From an archaeon (GTDB lineage Archaea; Nanobdellota; Nanobdellia; Pacearchaeales; GW2011-AR1): a stretch of 8,819 nucleotides of DNA. Both the position numbers and the translations under genes were made by a program. Shown in pieces: positions 5,431 to 8,819 of this stretch; the first letter of the stretch is position 1; each line of letters begins with the position of its first letter. Below the pieces are notes generated by a model. The model did no database searches, was not told the DNA's origin, and saw only the letters and a list, made by a program, of their open reading frames with translations. The stretch is from NCBI GenBank assembly GCA_030699005.1, contig JAUYLQ010000055.1:1-8819 (forward strand), given 5' to 3'.

Positions 5431-7236
5431 CTATCCAACTCTTGAACCATTTTCTATACTTCCTTCGGGAGAAATTAAAACAACAGATTTATGGTCTTTT
5501 GACACTGCAGCAAGAAGCATTCCCTCTGACTCAATTCCTTTCATAAGTCTTGGCTTCAAATTTGAAAAGTAAATTATTTTTTTACCCTTAAGTTTTTCCT
5601 TTTTATAAAATTCTTTAATTCCGGCGCAAATTACCCTTGCTCCAACATCTCCGGCATCAAGAGTTAATTTATACAATTTATCTGCACCATCTATATCCTC
5701 TACTTTTTTTATTTCGGCAACTCTTAAATCAAGTTTTGACCATTCCTCAAAATTAACTTCATTTGTTGTCATTATTCCTTCTATTTTCTCCTTTACTTTC
5801 TCAAGATGCCCCGATTTATTAATATTATCATTACTTCCATTTTCAATCTCAACTTTCACAAACAATGGTTCCCCCTTAACAATTTTCTTTTCGCTAAATT
5901 GTTTTTTTATTTTTTCAGCGCTCTCTGGAATAAACGGGCCAAGGAGTTCTGCAATTTTTAAAATTGAATCCTTTAATTCATAAAGAACTTTTTTATCCTT
6001 TGTTTCCCATGGTTTTTTATTCTGCACATATTCATTGCACACGTCGATAAATGCAAAAATTTCATTTAAGGCTTTATCGAGTTCATAGTTTTCCATTAAT
6101 TTATCAATTTTCTTTTCATTCAATTTTTTAATGAGCTTATTTGGAGTCTTTTCAATGCCAGTTTTTTCAATTAGTCCTGAAACCCGGCTGACTAAATTCC
6201 CAAGCTTGTTTGCAAGTTCGTTGTTGTGTCTTTCAATTAAAGCTTTCTCGCTAAAATCCCCATCGTCACCAAAAGGAGTTGCTCTTGATAAAAAATATCT
6301 TGCAGAATCCTTATTATTTGTAATTGAAATTAATTCATCTATGTTTATTACTTTCCCACGAGACTTTGAAATCTTTTCCTTGTCAAAAGTCCACCATCCA
6401 TGAGCAAAAATACTTTTTGGGAGCTTTTCTCCGACGCTAAACAAAAATGCCGGCCAGTAAACAGCGTGAAACCAAAGAATATCTTTTCCAATTAAATGAA
6501 TATCAGCAGGCCAGTATTTTTTATTTCTTGACCCCGAAATATAATTGAAAAGTGCATCAAACCAAACATAACATATGTGGGATTTGTCAAAAGGAAGAGT
6601 AATTCCCCATTTAAATGAAGTTCTTGAAATACTTAAGTCCCTTAACCCTTCACTTACACGACTTATAATTTCTTGCCTTCTTCTTTCGGGCAAAATGAAT
6701 TTTTTGTTGTCTTTGTACAACTTCAAAAGTTTTTTCTCATATTTGCTTAACTTGAAAAAATAACTTTTTTCTTTTAATTTTTCGACAGGAGTTTTGTGGA
6801 TTGGACAATTTCCTTCTTCTAAATCTTTTTCTGTGTAATAAGCCTCACATCCAGTACAGTAAAGCCCTTCATATTCTCCTAAATAAATGTCCCCGTTGTC
6901 ATATGACTTTTGGAGCATCTCTTTTACAAGTTTTTCATGATCTTTATCGGTTGTCCTTATAAACCGGTCGTATTTTATTCCGAGTTTTTCCCATGCTTCT
7001 TTAAACTTCGGGACAAGTTCATCAACAAATTCTTTTGGAGCTTTGCCATTCTTATTTGCAGTGTCAGCAATCTTTTTTCCATGGTCATCAGTTCCTGTCA
7101 GAAAATAAACATCTTTACCTTTAAGAGCGTTCCATCTGGCTAAAACATCCGCTACAATGGTCGTGTATGCATGTCCTATGTGGGGGATATCATTAGGGTA
7201 ATAAATAGGTGTTGTAACATAAAATTTCTTTGTCAT
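5431..7236 (-). CDS. metG: Methionyl-tRNA synthetase, bacterial type, with C-terminal tRNA-binding domain
   Basis: A class I synthetase that charges initiator and elongator tRNA-Met. The 601 residues contain HIGH at 19-22, GTDDHGKKI (48-56), one zinc knuckle with C127, C130, C144 and H147, the DLSISR signature (200-205), and the catalytic loop KISKS at 288-292. An alpha-helical anticodon-binding domain carries NEYVQNKKPW (401-410), whose tryptophan matches the residue that contacts the CAU anticodon in the E. coli enzyme. A linker and an EMAP/Trbp111-like OB fold follow at about 495-601 (LDLRVAEIKKVEDIDGADKL), which binds tRNA. The single C-C-C-H knuckle resembles the Thermus-type bacterial enzyme, whereas many archaeal MetRS have a doubled knuckle, so bacterial ancestry is likely. 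The catalytic loop has I in place of the usual M. ATG 7236 has a TATA box about 24 bases upstream and no SD site. Confidence 0.97.
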   Translation of the reverse strand: MTKKFYVTTPIYYPNDIPHIGHAYTTIVADVLARWNALKGKDVYFLTGTDDHGKKIADTANKNGKAPKEFVDELVPKFKEAWEKLGIKYDRFIRTTDKDHEKLVKEMLQKSYDNGDIYLGEYEGLYCTGCEAYYTEKDLEEGNCPIHKTPVEKLKEKSYFFKLSKYEKKLLKLYKDNKKFILPERRRQEIISRVSEGLRDLSISRTSFKWGITLPFDKSHICYVWFDALFNYISGSRNKKYWPADIHLIGKDILWFHAVYWPAFLFSVGEKLPKSIFAHGWWTFDKEKISKSRGKVINIDELISITNNKDSARYFLSRATPFGDDGDFSEKALIERHNNELANKLGNLVSRVSGLIEKTGIEKTPNKLIKKLNEKKIDKLMENYELDKALNEIFAFIDVCNEYVQNKKPWETKDKKVLYELKDSILKIAELLGPFIPESAEKIKKQFSEKKIVKGEPLFVKVEIENGSNDNINKSGHLEKVKEKIEGIMTTNEVNFEEWSKLDLRVAEIKKVEDIDGADKLYKLTLDAGDVGARVICAGIKEFYKKEKLKGKKIIYFSNLKPRLMKGIESEGMLLAAVSKDHKSVVLISPEGSIENGSRVG

Positions 7237-7255
7237 TCTAATTCAAGCGGATAAT

Positions 7256-7265
7256 AATATAAAAA
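7256..7265 (-). promoter_or_regulatory. TATA box of metG
   Basis: Minus strand TTTTTATATT is centred about 24 bases before the metG ATG at 7236, giving a leaderless transcript. It lies in the 161-base region shared with the divergent coiled-coil gene. Confidence 0.55.
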
Positions 7266-7283
7266 TGTTAACTTTTGATGGGA

Positions 7284-7291
7284 TTTAAATA
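7284..7291 (+). promoter_or_regulatory. Extra TATA-like box upstream of the coiled-coil gene
   Basis: TTTAAATA lies within GATTTAAATAAGG and nearly copies the likely box of the downstream gene at 7368-7376 (GATTTAAATAGG). It would start RNA near 7313. The only reading frame there is 17 codons (7320-7373), so it is either an upstream promoter with a longer leader or a start point for a small RNA. It is not tied to any established gene. Confidence 0.25.
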
Positions 7292-7340
7292 AGGATAGTT
7301 ATAAATGATAGTTAGTTGGATGGGTTTTTTAATTAATGAG

Positions 7341-7357
7341 TTACTATATAGTAGTAA
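7341..7357. repeat. Inverted repeat TTACTA-TATAG-TAGTAA
   Basis: Perfect six-base arms around a five-base centre, containing the perfect ten-base palindrome ACTATATAGT (7343-7352). It ends about 11 bases before the TATA box of the coiled-coil gene, a place where a regulator could bind. AT-rich palindromes arise easily by chance in DNA of this composition. Confidence 0.3.
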
Positions 7358-7367
7358 AAAAAGAAAG

Positions 7368-7376
7368 ATTTAAATA
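7368..7376 (+). promoter_or_regulatory. TATA box of the coiled-coil gene
   Basis: ATTTAAATA is centred 25-26 bases before ATG 7398 and preceded by a purine-rich AAGAAAG that could serve as the BRE. No SD site lies before the start, so a leaderless mRNA is likely. Confidence 0.6.
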
Positions 7377-7397
7377 GGCTAAAAATAACAATCTTTT

Positions 7398-7985
7398 ATG
7401 GATTCAAGCAAAGAAGATTTGGAAAGAAAAGTCTCTATTTTAGGTGGAGAACTAAGTCAATTAAAACAAGAAAAAGTTGAAGACCAAGCTAAATATAACA
7501 ATTCTTTAGAGAAAATGAAGGAGTATTATAATAAGAAACTTTCAGAAATAAAATCAAACGCAGATAGAACTATTGAGTACCCCATTTTTTTTGAGAAGAT
7601 TAAAGAGTTCAATTTTTTAGAAAATTTGGCTAAAATTCGTTATATAAAAGATGAAGAGGGCAATTCTAAAGTTAGTAAAGAGGACATGGCAAAGGTTGTA
7701 AGTAATGCCCTTGCAATTGCATTTCATACTTCTGACTTTGCAAAATATCATTCTTCTAGTCCGGGATGGGCAGAAGTTTTTTCACCTAATTATAAATTAT
7801 TAAAAAACGACCTAAGCTTCTCAAAAGCAAATTTAAATCCAAAAAGATTTATCGAACATGATATGGAATGTTCGACTAGAGCAAGCAATGTTATTTACAA
7901 AATTTGCAAATATTTAGGAATTGGACAAGTTGGATTTCTCATTGATGATTTCAATATCAATCCTGACCTTTCTAAAGGGAAATAG
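7398..7985 (+). CDS. Hypothetical coiled-coil protein
   Basis: A 195-residue protein of unknown function. Residues 4-54 form a predicted coiled coil rich in E, K and Q (LERKVSILGGELSQLKQEK, then YYNKKLSEIK). A globular part follows: EYPIFFEKIKEFNFLENLAKI (59-79), a helical stretch SKEDMAKVVSNALAIAFHTS (93-112), the tract KYHSSSPGWAEVFSPNY (115-131), and a C-terminal part ending near FLIDDFNINPDL. There is no membrane segment, signal peptide or recognisable active site. The coiled coil suggests dimerisation. The start is fixed by an in-frame TAA at 7386-7388 and a TATA box at the right distance. Leucine is written TTA in 8 of 16 cases, against 3 of 23 in the MinD-like gene, where CTT dominates, so codon use differs from the core genes and suggests a recent or lineage-specific gene. 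Confidence 0.8.
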   Translation: MDSSKEDLERKVSILGGELSQLKQEKVEDQAKYNNSLEKMKEYYNKKLSEIKSNADRTIEYPIFFEKIKEFNFLENLAKIRYIKDEEGNSKVSKEDMAKVVSNALAIAFHTSDFAKYHSSSPGWAEVFSPNYKLLKNDLSFSKANLNPKRFIEHDMECSTRASNVIYKICKYLGIGQVGFLIDDFNINPDLSKGK

Positions 7986-7997
7986 TACTTCTATTTC

Positions 7998-8010
7998 GAA
8001 CAATATGTTC
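7998..8010. repeat. Small palindrome GAACAATATGTTC with a nearby related half-site
   Basis: Four-base arms GAAC and GTTC around AATAT, just behind the stop of the coiled-coil gene. TTGAAC recurs at 8035-8039/8040. It could be a weak hairpin near a transcript end or a protein site, but there is no T-run directly behind it. It holds part of the 159-base gap, in which I see no RNA gene and only a 16-codon reading frame. Confidence 0.2.
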
Positions 8011-8103
8011 AAGGGACTATAAGTAATTACATTTTGAACAAAACCCTTTAAGACCCCATGAATCAGCAATCCCAAAAATATTTAAAACAATGTTTCTTAA
8101 TAC

Positions 8104-8111
8104 TTTAAATA
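8104..8111 (+). promoter_or_regulatory. TATA box of the zinc-ribbon/Hsp20-like gene
   Basis: TTTAAATA is centred about 37 bases before ATG 8145, predicting a leader of roughly 12 bases. This longer spacing goes together with a real SD-like AGGAG before the start, unlike the leaderless genes of the window. Confidence 0.5.
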
Positions 8112-8130
8112 GCTTGAAAAACAAGTTTAT

Positions 8131-8135
8131 AGGAG
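8131..8135 (+). promoter_or_regulatory. Shine-Dalgarno site AGGAG
   Basis: AGGAG lies nine bases before ATG 8145, the best SD match in the window. It supports that ATG; an in-frame TAG at 8130-8132 also rules out earlier starts. Confidence 0.6.
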
Positions 8136-8144
8136 AATTCTAAA

Positions 8145-8774
8145 ATGATTGGAAAGAAAAAATGTAATGTTTGCGGGGAAAAGGTCAAAGGTAGTTACAA
8201 CTTTTGCTCTAATTGCGGAACTCAGCTTAAAGATGGAAGGGATGAATGGGGTCTCCTTGGAAAAAATGATTCAAATTTTGAAAGACCGGGCATTTTCGAG
8301 AGTTTTGGGGATAAAATAATCAATAAGATGGTTTCGAGCACCTTCAAAATGCTTGAAAAAGAGTTCCAAAAGGGGATGATTGGAAATAATAAACTTCCCC
8401 AAACAAAAGTGAGGCTTATGATTAACGGTAAAGAAATTGCTCCCGAAGAAGTTAAGCATATGAAAAGAGATTCAAATGTGAAATTTTTACCCATTGAGTT
8501 CTCTGAAGACAATCTTCAGAAATGGAAAAAAGTTAAGAAAAAAGAACCAAAGTCAAAACTAAAAAGAATTGAGAACAAAATTGAATATGAAGTGGAAATT
8601 CCAGGAGTTAAATCAATTAAAGATATTTCAATTGTAAAACTTGAGAACAGTCTTGAAATAAAGGCGGTATGCGACAAAACCGGTTACCTAAAAAGAGTTC
8701 CAATTGACCTTCCATTGAAAAAATATTCTCTAGTCAAAGGAATTTTAACTCTTGAACTTGATACATTAAATTAA
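8145..8774 (+). CDS. Zinc-ribbon protein with C-terminal Hsp20/alpha-crystallin-like domain
   Basis: A 209-residue protein. The N-terminus is a zinc ribbon: CNVCG (7-11) and CSNCG (21-25), with C7, C10, C21 and C24 as likely ligands. A middle part follows with a predicted helix (about 53-78) and VRLMINGKEIAPEEV (89-103). A lysine-rich linker (127-140) leads to a beta-rich domain at about 141-206 (IEYEVEIPGVKSIKDISIV, later LEIKAV and GILTLELD). The phrase VEIPGV, the strand spacing and the closing ILTLEL are those of the small heat-shock alpha-crystallin fold. Such zinc-ribbon fusions occur in archaea with small genomes, as far as I recall. A chaperone or adaptor role is inferred; the usual C-terminal IxI tail of Hsp20 oligomers is not evident. 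It has its own TATA box and the window's best SD site. Location is cytoplasmic. Confidence 0.85.
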   Translation: MIGKKKCNVCGEKVKGSYNFCSNCGTQLKDGRDEWGLLGKNDSNFERPGIFESFGDKIINKMVSSTFKMLEKEFQKGMIGNNKLPQTKVRLMINGKEIAPEEVKHMKRDSNVKFLPIEFSEDNLQKWKKVKKKEPKSKLKRIENKIEYEVEIPGVKSIKDISIVKLENSLEIKAVCDKTGYLKRVPIDLPLKKYSLVKGILTLELDTLN

Positions 8775-8779
8775 TTTTT
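8775..8779 (+). terminator. T5 tract directly behind the zinc-ribbon gene
   Basis: TTTTT starts at the base after the TAA stop (8772-8774) and is followed by ATT. It is a plausible archaeal T-run terminator with no hairpin; it is short, so the call is weak. Confidence 0.3.
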
Positions 8780-8801
8780 ATTCTGATTATAAAAAATTAA
8801 A

Positions 8802-8819
8802 ATGAGGCTACACAGATTT
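8802..8819 (+). CDS. Possible start of a further gene, cut by window edge
   Basis: ATG at 8802 opens six codons, MRLHRF, before the window ends. TATA-like ATTATAAAAA lies at 8786-8795, which is too close for a leaderless start by the rule seen elsewhere here, and no SD is evident. The residues resemble the opening of 16S rRNA methyltransferase RsmE proteins, but six residues cannot identify a gene. Confidence 0.25.

Noticed and set aside
7320..7373. A 17-codon frame (MGFLINELLYSSKKRKI) between metG and the coiled-coil gene
   Set aside because: It is too short to judge, and its distance from the nearest TATA-like box (about 32 bases) fits neither leaderless nor SD-led starts clearly. It is mentioned only as part of the twin-promoter observation.
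8058..8108. A 16-codon frame (MNQQSQKYLKQCFLIL) in the gap before the zinc-ribbon gene
   Set aside because: It has no SD site and no TATA box at a fitting distance, and its length is expected by chance.
8222..8512. Minus-strand frames inside the zinc-ribbon/Hsp20-like gene
   Set aside because: They are antisense shadows; the plus-strand product has a zinc ribbon, an SD site and a TATA box.

Overview
The window looks like archaeal chromosome from a small-genome, AT-rich lineage, most plausibly a DPANN archaeon of the Pacearchaeota/Woesearchaeota kind. Three things point to archaea: a 53-residue Sec61-beta (SecG), a homomeric archaeal NAC, and an archaeal-type valyl-tRNA synthetase. Most genes also carry a TATA-like box about 22-28 bases before the start codon and no Shine-Dalgarno sequence, which fits leaderless transcripts. 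The phylum is inferred from gene style, because no marker was searched. The methionyl-tRNA synthetase is of the bacterial single-knuckle type, which also fits such lineages.

Layout from left to right. A minus-strand gene of unknown function runs off the left edge (1-297). valS follows on the minus strand (342-2702). Diverging from valS across 87 bases is a plus-strand cluster: secG (2790-2951, very short), nac (2953-3285), a small mostly helical protein (3355-3798) and a MinD/ParA-family ATPase (3795-4562). The last two overlap in ATGA. Converging on minD are two minus-strand genes (4589-4903 and 4982-5314) that read as diverged tandem paralogues of unknown function. Behind them lies metG (5431-7236, minus) with a fused C-terminal tRNA-binding domain. 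Diverging from metG is a coiled-coil protein of unknown function (7398-7985, plus), then a zinc-ribbon plus Hsp20/alpha-crystallin-like protein (8145-8774, plus). A possible start codon of another gene lies at the right edge (8802).

The known genes fall into two themes. The first is translation: valS and metG, plus nac at the ribosome exit. The second is membrane work and proteostasis: Sec61-beta at the translocon, a MinD-like ATPase with an amphipathic C-terminal tail, and a small heat-shock-like protein. The most interesting unexplained unit is the helical protein translationally coupled to the MinD-like ATPase, next to secG and nac. The genes of unknown function tend to have their own promoters, and two of them show base or codon use unlike the core genes, so they look lineage-specific or acquired.

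No rRNA, tRNA, CRISPR array or insertion sequence was seen. No gene-free stretch exceeds 300 bases; the longest gaps are 7237-7397 and 7986-8144.
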